64,000 bases of DNA from Flavobacteriia bacterium (GCA_947450325.1 CANFUT010000024.1:1-64000), one strand, 5' to 3'. Counted from the stretch's first letter, positions 1-9,025 are shown. A program made the numbers and translations. The notes: generated by a model not told the origin, from the letters alone.

Positions 1-113
1 CAAACGCTTCGGCGGAATCATTTAATGCAAAAATAAAAGCTTTCAGAGCTCAATTTAGAGGAGTCAGAAATGTTGGATTCTTTTTATTTAGATTAACCCA
101 AATTTATGCTTGA
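1..113 (+). CDS. Transposase, ISAon1/ISL3 family, C-terminal end only
   Basis: Frame 3 reads 36 codons to a TGA at 111-113. The peptide begins NASAESFNAKIKAFR and continues to a C-terminus ending RLTQIYA. The N-A-S-x-E-S-x-N-x-x-I-K pattern is the end of the DDE domain typical of ISL3-like transposases, where the last catalytic Glu sits in NxxAES; this part of the call rests on memory of the family. The gene is cut by the window edge, so it cannot be judged intact or broken. Confidence 0.8.
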   Translation, partial: NASAESFNAKIKAFRAQFRGVRNVGFFLFRLTQIYA

Positions 114-150
114 TTTTCTGTGAAGTCCACAGAATTTTGACATGATCCGA
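1..150 (+). mobile_element. Right end of an ISAon1/ISL3-type insertion sequence (partial)
   Basis: The window opens inside a transposase reading frame, and the roughly 35 bases after its stop look like the element's terminal region (tgaagtccacagaattttga and on). Neither the true right boundary nor a target duplication can be fixed because the left end is missing. The outer limit of about 150 is an estimate. Confidence 0.65.
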
Positions 151-190
151 AATCTTCATTTTTTATCAAATTACAAATCGCCTAATACGC

Positions 191-224
191 AAAAAAGTGC
201 TGATCCAAATAGACCAACACTTTT
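191..224 (-). terminator. Rho-independent terminator of the aldolase gene
   Basis: Arms aaaagtgctg and caacactttt pair with one mismatch around an AT-rich loop. On the minus strand the second arm is followed by a run of T. It lies about 20 bases beyond the stop of the gene at 246-902. Confidence 0.7.
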
Positions 225-245
225 CTGTTTTTGAATAAAGGATTC

Positions 246-902
246 TTAATTATTGCCTTTGGCGTGGTCAGCTAAAAATTGTTTCAAACCTGAATCTGTC
301 AAAGGATGTTTGGCGAGTGCCAGGATCGCACTCAATGGGCCGGTCATTACATCGGCACCAATTTCTGCACAGTTGATAATGTGCATTGGATGTCTCACAG
401 AAGCTGCAAGTATTTCAGTGTCAAAAACGTAATTGTCGTAAATTTGACGAATTTGTGCTACTAAATCTAAACCATTCACTGAAATATCATCCAATCTACC
501 TATGAATGGAGAGATATATGTAGCTCCAGCTTTGGCTGCCAACAAGGCTTGACCAGCAGAGAAAATCAATGTACAATTGGTTCTTATTCCTTTATTTGAA
601 AAATATTTGATCGCTTTGATACCTTCGGGAATCATCGGGATTTTAACTACAATATTTTTGTGAAGTGCGGCTAAGATTTCACCCTCGCGAATCATTCCTT
701 CTAAATCAGTCGCAATAACTTCCGCACTCACGTCACCATCAACGATTTCGCAAATTGCTACGTAATGATTTAATATGTTTTGTTGTCCGGTTATACCTTC
801 TTTCGCCATCAACGAAGGATTGGTTGTAACGCCATCTAACACTCCAAGATCGTTTGCTTCTTTGATTTCTTGTAAATTAGCAGTATCAATGAAAAATTTC
901 AT
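246..902 (-). CDS. fsa: Transaldolase / fructose-6-phosphate aldolase-like protein
   Basis: A 218-residue single-domain TIM-barrel aldolase of the short transaldolase type. It starts [10 protein letters not shown] and has TTNPSL at residues 26-31. The Schiff-base lysine is K87 in the VVKIPM strand, and it ends with the usual HPLTDxGLxxF helix. The length matches the TalC/FSA subfamily (about 215-220) rather than the long TalB type. These enzymes act in the cytoplasm on sugar phosphates; whether this one is a transaldolase in the pentose phosphate pathway or a fructose-6-phosphate aldolase cannot be told from motifs. The ATG start fits the family N-terminus exactly. It is a single gene with its own terminator. 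Confidence 0.93.
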   Translation of the reverse strand: MKFFIDTANLQEIKEANDLGVLDGVTTNPSLMAKEGITGQQNILNHYVAICEIVDGDVSAEVIATDLEGMIREGEILAALHKNIVVKIPMIPEGIKAIKYFSNKGIRTNCTLIFSAGQALLAAKAGATYISPFIGRLDDISVNGLDLVAQIRQIYDNYVFDTEILAASVRHPMHIINCAEIGADVMTGPLSAILALAKHPLTDSGLKQFLADHAKGNN

Positions 903-1040
903 GTTTTAATATTTTTAAAGTGAAAAATCAAGTTTAATATTACAAATGAAAAAAATACTTTCATTTAATTGCTTAAAAAACGTAAAAATATTTAAGCAAT
1001 TTTGATTGGATTACCTTTTAAGAATTTAGATCAAAAAAAG

Positions 1041-1140
1041 TGGGGCAAGCTACTCGCATCGCACCGCTCAACTTCTTACCTTTGCTGCATTCCTGCCCTG
1101 GAGGAGTTAGAAGGAGCTGGTCGTACAAGACTTACCCCAC
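1041..1140 (-). ncRNA. ffs: Signal recognition particle RNA, small bacterial type (4.5S)
   Basis: Read on the minus strand, the ends pair (gtggggtaag with cttgcccca). The centre carries the conserved SRP domain IV signature, gggcaggaatgcagcaaagg, which holds the Ffh-binding symmetric and asymmetric loops. A length of about 100 nt is normal. It is the RNA scaffold that, with Ffh, targets nascent membrane proteins. A Bacteroidota-type promoter ends about 3 bases before the 5' end. A spurious 62-codon frame on the plus strand covers the same bases and is not a gene. Confidence 0.93.
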
Positions 1141-1142
1141 CG

Positions 1143-1172
1143 CAAAAGTACTCATTTTTTTGTGGTTTGCAA
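1143..1172 (-). promoter_or_regulatory. Promoter of the SRP RNA
   Basis: On the minus strand a TTG (1170-1172) is followed by 19 bases and then TACTTTTG (1143-1150), matching the Bacteroidota TTG...TAnnTTTG pattern. The predicted start at about 1138-1140 coincides with the 5' end of the RNA helix. Confidence 0.75.
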
Positions 1173-1312
1173 GGAATTTTATTTTTTTGAAATAAAATTT
1201 TCAAATCCAAACTTTTTTTTGAATCCATTGTTTCTTCTAAAACACAAGTCTTAATGTAAATAAGACACTAAGGTAAATTGGATTAATGGAAATTGAGTAA
1301 TTGAAAAATTAT

Positions 1313-1340
1313 TTTGTTTCGATTCTTCTTGTTATATTTG
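1313..1340 (+). promoter_or_regulatory. Promoter of the pyruvate dehydrogenase genes
   Basis: TTTG at 1313-1316, a 16-base spacer and TATATTTG at 1333-1340 match the Bacteroidota promoter pattern. Transcription would begin near 1346, about 20 bases before the ATG at 1368. This also shows that the upstream in-frame TTG at 1314 is part of the promoter and not a start codon. Confidence 0.7.
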
Positions 1341-1367
1341 CCTTTCGTTAAAAAAAATAGCAAAATT

Positions 1368-2420
1368 ATGGCTACAAAAGCAGTTGCAAAACCAAGCAAA
1401 ACAACCAAAAAAAGTTCAGTTGCTTCCAAATCAAAGTTTTCAAAAGAAACTTATGTGAAGTGGTACAAAGACATGCTATTAATGCGTCGTTTTGAAGAAA
1501 AAGCAGGACAATTATATATCCAACAAAAATTTGGTGGATTTTGTCACTTATATATAGGACAAGAAGCAATCGTTGCCGGTACTGTGAGTGGTAGCCGTCC
1601 AACAGATAGTCACATGACTGCATACAGAGATCACGCGCATCCATTAGGATTGGGCACAGATCCTCGTGTTTTGATGGCAGAACTTTACGGAAGAACGACA
1701 GGTTGTTCTAAAGGAAAAGGTGGTTCAATGCACTTTTTTGATAAGGATAAAAATTTCATGGGTGGACACGGAATCGTTGGAGCGCAAATTCCAATGGGTA
1801 CTGGTGTTGCTTTTGCAGAGAAATACAACGAAACAGACAATGTAGTTTTTGTTTCTATGGGAGATGGAGCTGTAAGACAAGGTGCTTTACACGAAACTTT
1901 CAATATGGCTGTGAATTGGAAATTGCCAGTGATTTACATCATTGAAAATAACAATTATGCCATGGGAACTTCTGTTGAAAGAACAACGAACGTAACTGAT
2001 TTATCTAAAATTGGTTTGTCTTATGATATTCCTTCAAAATCTGTAAACGGAATGTCGCCTGAAGCAGTTCACGAAGCAATTGAAGAAGCTTGTGATAGAG
2101 CTAGAAGAGGTGATGGACCAACTTTGTTAGATATCAGAACTTACAGATACAAAGGACATTCAATGTCAGATCCTCAAAAATACAGAACGAAAGAGGAGGT
2201 TGCTGAATGGCAAGCTAAAGATCCAATTGACCATTGTTTAGATGTAATCAAAGAAAACAAATGGTTGACTGATGCTGAGATCGAGGAAATAAATAATTGG
2301 GTGAAAAAAGAAGTAGAAGAATCAGTTGAATTTGCTGAAAATTCTCCATATCCAGAAGCACATGAATTATATGAGGATGTTTACAAGCAAACTGATTATC
2401 CTTACATCAAAGAATACTAA
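1368..2420 (+). CDS. pdhA: Pyruvate dehydrogenase E1 component, alpha subunit
   Basis: 350 residues from the ATG at 1368; the frame extends upstream to a TTG that lies in the promoter. A Lys/Ala/Ser-rich N-terminal tail of about 25 residues precedes the E1 alpha fold. The thiamine diphosphate/Mg motif is visible as GDGAVRQGALHE followed by IENNNYAMGT, and the phosphorylation-loop equivalent is YRYKGHSMSDP. The subunit decarboxylates pyruvate and acetylates the lipoyl group of E2. The E2 gene follows after 32 bases. The E1 beta and E3 genes are not here, so the complex is encoded at more than one place. Confidence 0.95.
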   Translation: MATKAVAKPSKTTKKSSVASKSKFSKETYVKWYKDMLLMRRFEEKAGQLYIQQKFGGFCHLYIGQEAIVAGTVSGSRPTDSHMTAYRDHAHPLGLGTDPRVLMAELYGRTTGCSKGKGGSMHFFDKDKNFMGGHGIVGAQIPMGTGVAFAEKYNETDNVVFVSMGDGAVRQGALHETFNMAVNWKLPVIYIIENNNYAMGTSVERTTNVTDLSKIGLSYDIPSKSVNGMSPEAVHEAIEEACDRARRGDGPTLLDIRTYRYKGHSMSDPQKYRTKEEVAEWQAKDPIDHCLDVIKENKWLTDAEIEEINNWVKKEVEESVEFAENSPYPEAHELYEDVYKQTDYPYIKEY

Positions 2421-2452
2421 AATTTAACTGTTTACAGTAAAAAATAAAAATT

Positions 2453-3709
2453 ATGGCAGAAATAATTTATATGCCCAAATTGAGCGACACCATGACAGAA
2501 GGTGTTGTTGCAGAATGGCATAAAAAAGTTGGAGACAAAGTTGCATCAGGTGAATTATTGGCGGAAATTGAAACCGACAAAGCAACCATGGAATTTGAAT
2601 CTTTTTACGACGGTGTTTTGTTGCATATTGGTGTCGAAAAAGGAAAATCAGTTCCAGTAAATGTGGTGCTTGCAATTATTGGAAAAGAAGGGGAAGATAT
2701 CTCTGCTTTGCTTGCCAATGCAGAAGCTCCTGCTACTGAAGTGAAAGTAGAAGAAAAAGCAGTGGAAGCACCAAAAGCAAATCCTGCGCCCGTTCAAGCC
2801 GCTGCTACTCCAGCTCCAAAAGCTGCGCCAGTTGCATCACCAGCACCATCAAACGGACGTGTTTTTGCTTCACCTTTGGCTAAGAAAGTGGCTGAAGAAA
2901 AAGGAATTGATATCAATCAAGTTGCTGGGACTGGCGATCACGGACGAATTGTAAAAAGAGATGTAGATCATTTCACACCTTATGTTCCTGCGGTAAATGC
3001 AGTTCAATATGCTGCTCCTACAGGACAAGAATCATTTACAGATGAAACTGTTTCTCAAATGCGTAAAACCATTGCGAGACGTTTGGCTGAAAGTAAATTT
3101 ACAGCGCCACACTTTTATTTGACTTTGGACATTGACATGGACAATGCAATTGCAGCGAGAAATGCGATGAATGCAGATAAAAATGTAAAAATTTCGTTCA
3201 ATGACATGGTTGTGAAAGCTTCAGCGATGGCATTGAGAAAACACCAAGCAATCAACAGTTCTTGGTTGGGTGATGTGATTCGCAGAAACCACCATGTACA
3301 CATCGGAATTGCAGTGGCAGTTGACGAAGGTTTATTGGTTCCAGTGGTGAGATTTACTGACACAAAAGGACTTGCACAAATTGGCGCTGAAGTAAAAGAT
3401 TTTGCGCAAAAAGCAAAAGATAAAAAATTACAACCATCAGATTGGGAAGGAAACACATTTACCATTTCTAATTTAGGAATGTTCGGAATCGAATCTTTCA
3501 CAGCTATTGTTAACCCACCAGATAGCTGTATTTTGGCTGTTGGAGGAATCAAACAAATACCAGTGGTGAAAAATGGACAAGTTGTTCCAGGAAATGTAAT
3601 GAAATTAACGCTTTCTTGCGATCATAGAGTGGTTGACGGAGCCTCAGGAGCTGCTTTCTTGCAGACTTTGAAAGGTTATCTAGAAAATCCAGTAACAATG
3701 CTCGTTTAA
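2453..3709 (+). CDS. pdhC: Dihydrolipoamide acetyltransferase, pyruvate dehydrogenase E2
   Basis: 418 residues in the classic order. One lipoyl domain (about 1-80) carries lipoyl-lysine K43 in ETDKAT. An Ala/Pro/Lys-rich linker (about 90-135) follows, then the peripheral-subunit-binding domain (about 136-172, ASPLAKKVAEEKGID). The catalytic acyltransferase domain runs to the end with the active-site H391xxxD395G. The protein forms the core of the complex and transfers the acetyl group to CoA. It is co-transcribed with pdhA and followed by a strong terminator. A single lipoyl domain is fewer than in many E2 proteins; some relatives have two. Confidence 0.95.
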   Translation: MAEIIYMPKLSDTMTEGVVAEWHKKVGDKVASGELLAEIETDKATMEFESFYDGVLLHIGVEKGKSVPVNVVLAIIGKEGEDISALLANAEAPATEVKVEEKAVEAPKANPAPVQAAATPAPKAAPVASPAPSNGRVFASPLAKKVAEEKGIDINQVAGTGDHGRIVKRDVDHFTPYVPAVNAVQYAAPTGQESFTDETVSQMRKTIARRLAESKFTAPHFYLTLDIDMDNAIAARNAMNADKNVKISFNDMVVKASAMALRKHQAINSSWLGDVIRRNHHVHIGIAVAVDEGLLVPVVRFTDTKGLAQIGAEVKDFAQKAKDKKLQPSDWEGNTFTISNLGMFGIESFTAIVNPPDSCILAVGGIKQIPVVKNGQVVPGNVMKLTLSCDHRVVDGASGAAFLQTLKGYLENPVTMLV

Positions 3710-3729
3710 GGAGAATATATCTAAAAAAA

Positions 3730-3769
3730 AACGCTCATCTTATCGGATGGGCGTTTTTTTTTTTTTTTT
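3730..3769 (+). terminator. Terminator of the pdhA-pdhC operon
   Basis: Ten-base arms, aacgctcatc and gatgggcgtt, pair with one G-T wobble around a 6-base loop and run into a T tract of about 16. Confidence 0.92.
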
Positions 3770-4324
3770 GGATAATTGGATTCACTTCGTGGCTGACTCC
3801 GTCGGTGTTGGATTTTTGTATAGTTGGACAGGATTTTTATGTGCTTGTCAACAATAATAAATTAAATCAAAATTTTTAAATTGGGAGTCGATTTCTATGA
3901 TTAAACTTCTAACAAGCGAATAATCTAGTAGACAAAGGAATCGGCCTCAGCAATAAAAGCGTTAAAAAAAAATACCAATTCATGACAGATAAACAAAAGT
4001 ACTGTTTGAGCGATGATGATCTTACTGCTCAGAAAATTCCAATGGCGAGTTTACTTTTGTTGAGTCATGGATTTTATTTTTTTAGCTTTGATTGCGTAGC
4101 CTAGCGTTTTTTGGTTACTTTTTTTGGCAATGAAAAAAAATAACGAAATCATTTCAGGAAAGAGTCACGTTCAACTTAAAAAAGCATTATAGTTGCAAAA
4201 TTCTCATATTTTGAGAATTTTGCAGGTTTTAAACAATCCACTATGGAATACCTTTTCCAAACCATGTCAAAGTAGCTTTATATTTTTCGAAATTTGTTGA
4301 AAGCAAATATACACGCGCTGAAAG
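3770..4324. other. 555-base gap without a recognisable gene
   Basis: It lies between the E2 terminator and cytidine deaminase. There are no frames above about 50 codons and no tRNA-like cloverleaf. A T/A-rich segment near 4070-4140 (tagcctagcgttttttggtt) can be read in all frames as short Phe-rich peptides, but stops interrupt each. The last 100 bases must hold the promoter for the deaminase gene; I see no good TAnnTTTG box there. Confidence 0.5.
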
Positions 4325-4801
4325 ATGAACAAAACACTGACTATTTCATACCAAGAATTTGAAAATTGGACTTCATTGGACTCGAAAGAGCAAGAATTGG
4401 TTCAAAAAGCATATTCAATTGCTGAAAAAGCGTATGCGCCATACAGTAATTTTAGAGTAGGGGCAATGTTATTGTTGGAAGATGGGACAGAGGTGGCTGG
4501 AAACAATCAAGAGAATATTGCTTATCCATCTGGATTGTGTGCTGAGCGTGTCGCGCTGTTTTATGCAGGTGCCAACTTTCCAGAAACTGCCATTCAGACT
4601 TTAGTGATTGTTGCCAAAGGAGACTTGATCAAGCAAAATGATTGCGTTTCTCCTTGCGGTTCGTGCAGACAAGTAATTGCCGAAAGTGAGCAGCGACAAA
4701 AGACAAATATTCGGGTGATTTTAGTTTCGGAATCAGGTAGGACCTTCATTTTTGAGAAAGGAACTGATTTATTGGTTTTTGCTTTCGGAATTTCTGAATA
4801 G
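4325..4801 (+). CDS. cdd: Cytidine deaminase
   Basis: 158 residues with the zinc site of nucleoside deaminases: C72-A-E74 (ligand and proton shuttle) and P110-C111-G-S-C114 (two further ligands). The substrate-binding stretch YSNFRVGAML precedes them. It deaminates cytidine and deoxycytidine to uridine in pyrimidine salvage. The length fits the short homotetrameric class, extended by about 20 residues at the N-terminus as is usual in Bacteroidota. It stands alone, and its stop is followed by a long non-coding gap. Confidence 0.94.
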   Translation: MNKTLTISYQEFENWTSLDSKEQELVQKAYSIAEKAYAPYSNFRVGAMLLLEDGTEVAGNNQENIAYPSGLCAERVALFYAGANFPETAIQTLVIVAKGDLIKQNDCVSPCGSCRQVIAESEQRQKTNIRVILVSESGRTFIFEKGTDLLVFAFGISE

Positions 4802-5691
4802 TAAAGCAATCTTTTTTGTGTATTGTATTTTTTGATTTTTTTTTTTTTTTTGATATAAGTATTTGTAAATCAAAATTTTACAATATTAGTTATTAACATT
4901 TACCTGTTGATATATTATAAGCTTTACCTGTTGATTGTTAGTAAATAGGTTGTAAATTTGAATATTACTTACAGTGTTACGTGGACCCAAATTTAAATAC
5001 ATTGATTTGTGTATAACAAATGCAAATTGTTAATTTAAATTTAATTTGTTAAAATAAAACTATTGATCAGAAATGATTAAGTTTTATTCATTTCTATATT
5101 TTTATTGATCGTAAATATTTACGACAAATAATTTTAATTTATTTAATTTTCTTGTTTTAGTAATTCACACAGAATTGTTTAAAGAAAAATTTGAATTCTA
5201 AATTCACCTAAATTCACAACTCATTAGTTTATGATTTATCAATTTTTGACGTTGGACGGAAATTTCAAATCCAACATTTTGCTAACTTTTGAACGAATGG
5301 ATAATTAAAATGTAAATTAAAAATATAGTAAAACCGCTTAAAATGGAGTAGATAGTAATATCATATGGTTTGAATTTGATTTTCGCACACTTTAAAAATA
5401 ATCAGCAAGCGTTGGAAGTAAAAAAAGAAGCGAATAGAATAGTATTTTCAAACACCAAAAAACGAATTTTTCCGCCTAAAAAAGTGGTAAATTATCTGAT
5501 GATTTTTTAAGGTTTTTGAATGAATTGATACATTTTATGTATGAATTTACAGGTTTATTCAAGTTATATTACAGTTATTTTGTGAAGTACTCGTAGATTA
5601 ATTTTTGGATTGAAAAGCTTTTATTTTGACTAATAAAAAGAGAATAGAATATTTAGAATGATTTTTTCTAAAAAAAAAAACAGTTTAAATT
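4802..5691. other. 890-base AT-rich gap between convergent genes
   Basis: No gene is visible. Structures present: a 13-base direct repeat tttacctgttgat at 4899-4911 and 4923-4935 (period 24); a perfect 16-bp palindrome tcgtaaatatttacga at 5109-5124; and a possible hairpin (arms gttgga/tccaac) at 5251-5275. An open stretch ends at about 5510 and reads HFKNNQQALEVKKEANRIVF and on for about 50 codons, but it has no start codon and could be the decayed tail of a gene. Both flanking genes point into the gap, so it needs no promoters. Confidence 0.5.
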
Positions 5692-6240
5692 TCAATTTTT
5701 GTCAATACTAACAAAAAGCATCAAATCATAACTGAAATGCGCAGAAATGCAAAACCAAATTCCCATAGGTGCAAGCCAAAATCCGAGGGAAAGTATGAAT
5801 GGAAGTAATAAAATTCCATACAGCGAAAGTCGCCATTTTTTTGGATTCAAATATCCGTGAATCGCTATAAATAGGATGGAAGTAATCCAAATTCCTGCCC
5901 ATTGTTGCACTCCAGCGCGGAATAAAATTTCTTCACCAAATCCTGCGCAAAACGACAAGAAGATTTTGTCCACCAAATTCAAATTCATGGATTGAATCAA
6001 TTTTTCTTGTCTGTCGAGTTCGTTGCCGAAAATTTTAAGTTGAAAAACACTCATACTGAAAACCGCATAAATCATTCCCCAAGAAATTCCTAACAAGGTT
6101 TTTGGATTGATTAAGTTGTTAAAATCGAAAATTTTCCAAGGATTTATTTCTTCAAAATACCACAAGGCCCAAATTGCAGGAACAGGAAAAACTAGTAATG
6201 TAATTAGTCCAAGTAAATGGATTCGGGTTTTGATTTGCAT
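5692..6240 (-). CDS. CPBP-family intramembrane metalloprotease
   Basis: 182 residues with several membrane helices and the three signature motifs of the CPBP (Abi/CAAX prenyl protease 2-like) family: E103-E104-ILF-R108, H128 in the FIAIH helix and H168xxxD172. The family cleaves substrates within the membrane; the target here is unknown. At 182 residues it is short for the family (often 220-300), but all catalytic motifs are present. It lies 4 bases downstream of the DUF985 cupin gene, so the two are one transcript. Confidence 0.85.
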   Translation of the reverse strand: MQIKTRIHLLGLITLLVFPVPAIWALWYFEEINPWKIFDFNNLINPKTLLGISWGMIYAVFSMSVFQLKIFGNELDRQEKLIQSMNLNLVDKIFLSFCAGFGEEILFRAGVQQWAGIWITSILFIAIHGYLNPKKWRLSLYGILLLPFILSLGFWLAPMGIWFCISAHFSYDLMLFVSIDKN

Positions 6241-6244
6241 TTTA

Positions 6245-6706
6245 TCAACTCAATCTTTGAATGATTTCCAATTCATTTGGGAACAATTCAAGCAAACTTT
6301 CGGTTGTGAAAAGTTCAAAATCGCGGAAATCAAAACCTGGTGCTACCACGCATGAAACGAGTGAGAAACTATTTTCTTCCATTACAGTTGATCCGAAAAT
6401 AGTATTTTTAGGAACCATGAATTGCGGTTGCATGTTGTTTTCCAAATCTGCTCCGACCAAATGTTCGTGGTGACCGTTTTCATCTAAAGTATGAACAATC
6501 AGTGGACTTCCTGCATGGTAAAACCACAATTCATCGCTTTTGATTCGGTGAAATTTGGAGACATTTTCTGAAGTTAATAAAAAATAAATCGAAGTCATCA
6601 AATTTCTTTCTCCACCTACAACGGTTTCTTCTGAGCGGTAAACTTCTTTGTAAAATCCTCCTTCAGGATGTGGTTGTAAACCAAGTGCATCGATGTATTT
6701 TTGCAT
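6245..6706 (-). CDS. Cupin_5 (DUF985) domain protein
   Basis: 153 residues covering a single cupin fold. It begins with LGLQPHPEGGFYKEVYRS, the family signature, followed by a FHRIKSDELWFYHAG strand and a C-terminal APGFDFRDFEL segment. The conserved His and Glu residues suggest a metal or small-sugar site, but the family function is not established. It is transcribed just ahead of the CPBP protease. Confidence 0.88.
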   Translation of the reverse strand: MQKYIDALGLQPHPEGGFYKEVYRSEETVVGGERNLMTSIYFLLTSENVSKFHRIKSDELWFYHAGSPLIVHTLDENGHHEHLVGADLENNMQPQFMVPKNTIFGSTVMEENSFSLVSCVVAPGFDFRDFELFTTESLLELFPNELEIIQRLS

Positions 6707-6741
6707 GAAATTCTAATTGAAATCTAAATTAACTTGTTGAT

Positions 6742-7530
6742 TTATTGTTCAATCGGTCCTGGAATAAATTGAACGCCTTTGTTTTTGATATTCGGTAAAT
6801 AATACCTAAAATCGAATGAAATATAGGTTCCTATTAAATTGCCGACGGCTACTTTTGAGTAAGATTGTCTTTCATAAACTGCTGCAATTTGGTAAATCGG
6901 TTTTACTGGAATTCTACCCGAAATACCAAAGTAGAAAATCCCACTTTTTTCTGTTCGATATTCCGCACCAAAGTTGGCATTCATCTCAAATCCTACTTTG
7001 GAAAATCTTCTTCCTTCTTGAATAAAAACATTTCCTCCTTGTAAAGCTAACTTAGTCGCGACGTCTGATGGATTGTAAACCATTGAACCGCCAAGAGAAG
7101 CATTCATGAAAATTTTATCACTTAATTGAATATATATTAATGCATTGAGTGGAATGTCGTAATTTACAAAACTTATATCATTGCGTACATACAAATTTGA
7201 ATCTGGAATTGAAAAATCGATATTGTAGTTTCTTTGCACTTGATTGATTCCTGTTTCTAAACTGATTAGTTTAGTCAAACCGATTCTTACATTAGCGCCA
7301 AATGAATAGCCAAATTTCTGGTTTACAACGGCAAAGAATTGTTCGTTGTTCAATTTCAATTGCGATGAACCTAAAAAATTTCCTGCAATCAATGGTTTAA
7401 ATTGCAAACCAAAATAGGAGGGGAACTTCTCTTTTTTTTCTTTTTTCTCTGAACTTTGTGCAAATTCTATTTCAACTTGACTCAAAATGAGAAAAGTCAA
7501 CAAAAATTTAAAAATGTGATTGCTGTTCAT
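6742..7530 (-). CDS. PorT-like outer membrane beta-barrel protein
   Basis: 262 residues from the ATG at 7530; the longer frame begins with a GTG three codons earlier. A signal peptide of about 24 residues ends near AQS. It is followed by a Lys/Glu-rich stretch and then alternating hydrophobic strands typical of an 8-stranded barrel (FGYSFGANVRIGLTKLISLETGINQVQRNY type repeats). It belongs to the broad outer-membrane-barrel/PorT-like group of Bacteroidota. No specific role can be read, and no partner genes are adjacent. Confidence 0.7.
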   Translation of the reverse strand: MNSNHIFKFLLTFLILSQVEIEFAQSSEKKEKKEKFPSYFGLQFKPLIAGNFLGSSQLKLNNEQFFAVVNQKFGYSFGANVRIGLTKLISLETGINQVQRNYNIDFSIPDSNLYVRNDISFVNYDIPLNALIYIQLSDKIFMNASLGGSMVYNPSDVATKLALQGGNVFIQEGRRFSKVGFEMNANFGAEYRTEKSGIFYFGISGRIPVKPIYQIAAVYERQSYSKVAVGNLIGTYISFDFRYYLPNIKNKGVQFIPGPIEQ

Positions 7531-7642
7531 AATAATCACAAAGAAAACGATTTTAATCCGAAAATATTTGAATTGATTCCGATTAAATCAATCGATTGAT
7601 TCAAACGTAATTTATTTGGTATAAATGGATGCTTTTATAAAT

Positions 7643-8224
7643 TTACCTCCATTCAGTTAAATATTCAATTGGTCTTCTTTGACCTTTTGGCCATTGTTCA
7701 GCAGGATAGCCCAAGTAAAAAATTCCAAGGCATTTATCTGCTTCGCCTAATTTTAGAAATTCATTCATTTTTGGACTTGAAATTACTTTTGGTGTGGCCC
7801 AAAATCCGCCAATTCCATAAGCTGTGCAAGTTAAATGCATATTTTGTACAGCACAAGCGATTGCTTCAATTTCTTCAATTTCAGCAATTCTACCTGTTTC
7901 ATCCCGTTTCATGTTGATGGCAATGGCTACTGAAGATTTCATTGGACGTGTTATCATTTTCGCCAATTTCATGTCGTTTTGTTTGTCCGCTGGTGTTTCT
8001 TCCAAATATAATTTACCTAAAATATCGGCTAAATCTTGACGACTTTCATCCATGAAAACGGTAAAACGCCAAGGTTGTGTGTTACCATGAGTTGGCGCCC
8101 AAATCGCATTATTAAGAATATGCTCAACTTGTTCTTTGTGAATTTTTCGATCACTGAATTGTTCAGGATAAATCGTGCGTCTGTCTTTGATTAAATCTGT
8201 GATTTCTGAAAGATTGTACTTCAT
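7643..8224 (-). CDS. Nitroreductase-family flavoprotein
   Basis: 193 residues with the nitroreductase fold: the N-terminal KDRRTIYPEQFSD FMN-phosphate-binding region, APTHGNTQPWRF, and the glycine-rich AYGIGGFWAT near residue 145. The length and sequence are closest to the small YdjA type, which reduces nitroaromatics or quinone-like acceptors with NAD(P)H and FMN. The physiological substrate is unknown. It lies 18 bases downstream of lpxH and is probably co-transcribed with it. Confidence 0.88.
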   Translation of the reverse strand: MKYNLSEITDLIKDRRTIYPEQFSDRKIHKEQVEHILNNAIWAPTHGNTQPWRFTVFMDESRQDLADILGKLYLEETPADKQNDMKLAKMITRPMKSSVAIAINMKRDETGRIAEIEEIEAIACAVQNMHLTCTAYGIGGFWATPKVISSPKMNEFLKLGEADKCLGIFYLGYPAEQWPKGQRRPIEYLTEWR

Positions 8225-8242
8225 GTGAATTTGAAAAGAGAT

Positions 8243-9025
8243 TTAGAAAATATAGTTTTCAGGTGATCCGTTATTCCAACGTTTTAATGTCAAATTTTCA
8301 CCATCGAAAACAGCAAAAGTGTTGTATTTCAACCAATCACCGATATTCATGTAGCTCGCGTTTTCGCCGATTGGAATGGAAAGTGGAAGATGTCTGTGCC
8401 CAAATAGATAAAAATCTACTGGATTAATTTTATTTTGTTCTTCGCAATAAATGGCTAACCATTCGTGTTCTTTTCCAAGGAATTTTTCATCTATTTTCCC
8501 CGTTTTAGCTCGGCTACTTCTCGAAGAATAATTTGCCAAACCAATTCCAAAATTTGGGTGAAAACGTGCAAAAAGCCATTGGCAAATCTTGCTGTCGAAG
8601 AAATTCTTTAACATCTTGTATTTCAGATCTCCAGGACCTAAACCATCTCCATGTCCGATGAAAAATTTCTTGTTTCCAAAAGTTCTAACGATTGGTTTTC
8701 TATACAATTGAACCCCCAATTCTTTCGGAATGTAATCAAAAATCCACATGTCATGGTTTCCTGTGAAAAAATGTACAGGAATTCCGCTGTCTGTAAATTC
8801 AGCGATTTTTCCTTGCAATCTGACAAATCCTTTTGGAATGGCATTTTTGTATTCGAACCAAAAATCAAAAATATCTCCAACTAAAAAAAGTTCTTCACAG
8901 GTTGGTTTGATTGAATCTAGCCAAGCGCAAATGGCTTTTTCGCGTTCCAAACTTTTCTCATAATTCGGCGCGCCCAAATGAAAATCTGATGCGAAGTAAA
9001 TATTTTTTGCTGATTTTTCAGTCAT
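8243..9025 (-). CDS. lpxH: UDP-2,3-diacylglucosamine diphosphatase
   Basis: 260-residue calcineurin-type phosphoesterase with every metal-site motif in order: SDFHLG (residues 13-18), GDIFDFW, GNHDMW, GHGDG and GHRHLP. LpxH hydrolyses UDP-2,3-diacylglucosamine to lipid X in lipid A synthesis at the inner face of the cytoplasmic membrane. lpxK, a later step of the same pathway, lies about 5 kb upstream on the same strand. A generic LpxH-like phosphatase is the alternative, but the length and spacing fit LpxH. Confidence 0.88.
   Translation of the reverse strand: MTEKSAKNIYFASDFHLGAPNYEKSLEREKAICAWLDSIKPTCEELFLVGDIFDFWFEYKNAIPKGFVRLQGKIAEFTDSGIPVHFFTGNHDMWIFDYIPKELGVQLYRKPIVRTFGNKKFFIGHGDGLGPGDLKYKMLKNFFDSKICQWLFARFHPNFGIGLANYSSRSSRAKTGKIDEKFLGKEHEWLAIYCEEQNKINPVDFYLFGHRHLPLSIPIGENASYMNIGDWLKYNTFAVFDGENLTLKRWNNGSPENYIF

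Noticed and set aside
1002-1190. 62-codon plus-strand ORF
   Set aside because: It covers the SRP RNA on the other strand; its peptide has no coding character and the RNA call explains the sequence.
1372-1644. 90-codon minus-strand ORF opposite pdhA
   Set aside because: It is a shadow of the E1 alpha gene; Cys/Leu-rich and without a promoter.
3770-4324. Phe-rich short frames near 4070-4140 as a gene
   Set aside because: All frames are broken by stops within about 40 codons and there is no start with a plausible ribosome site.
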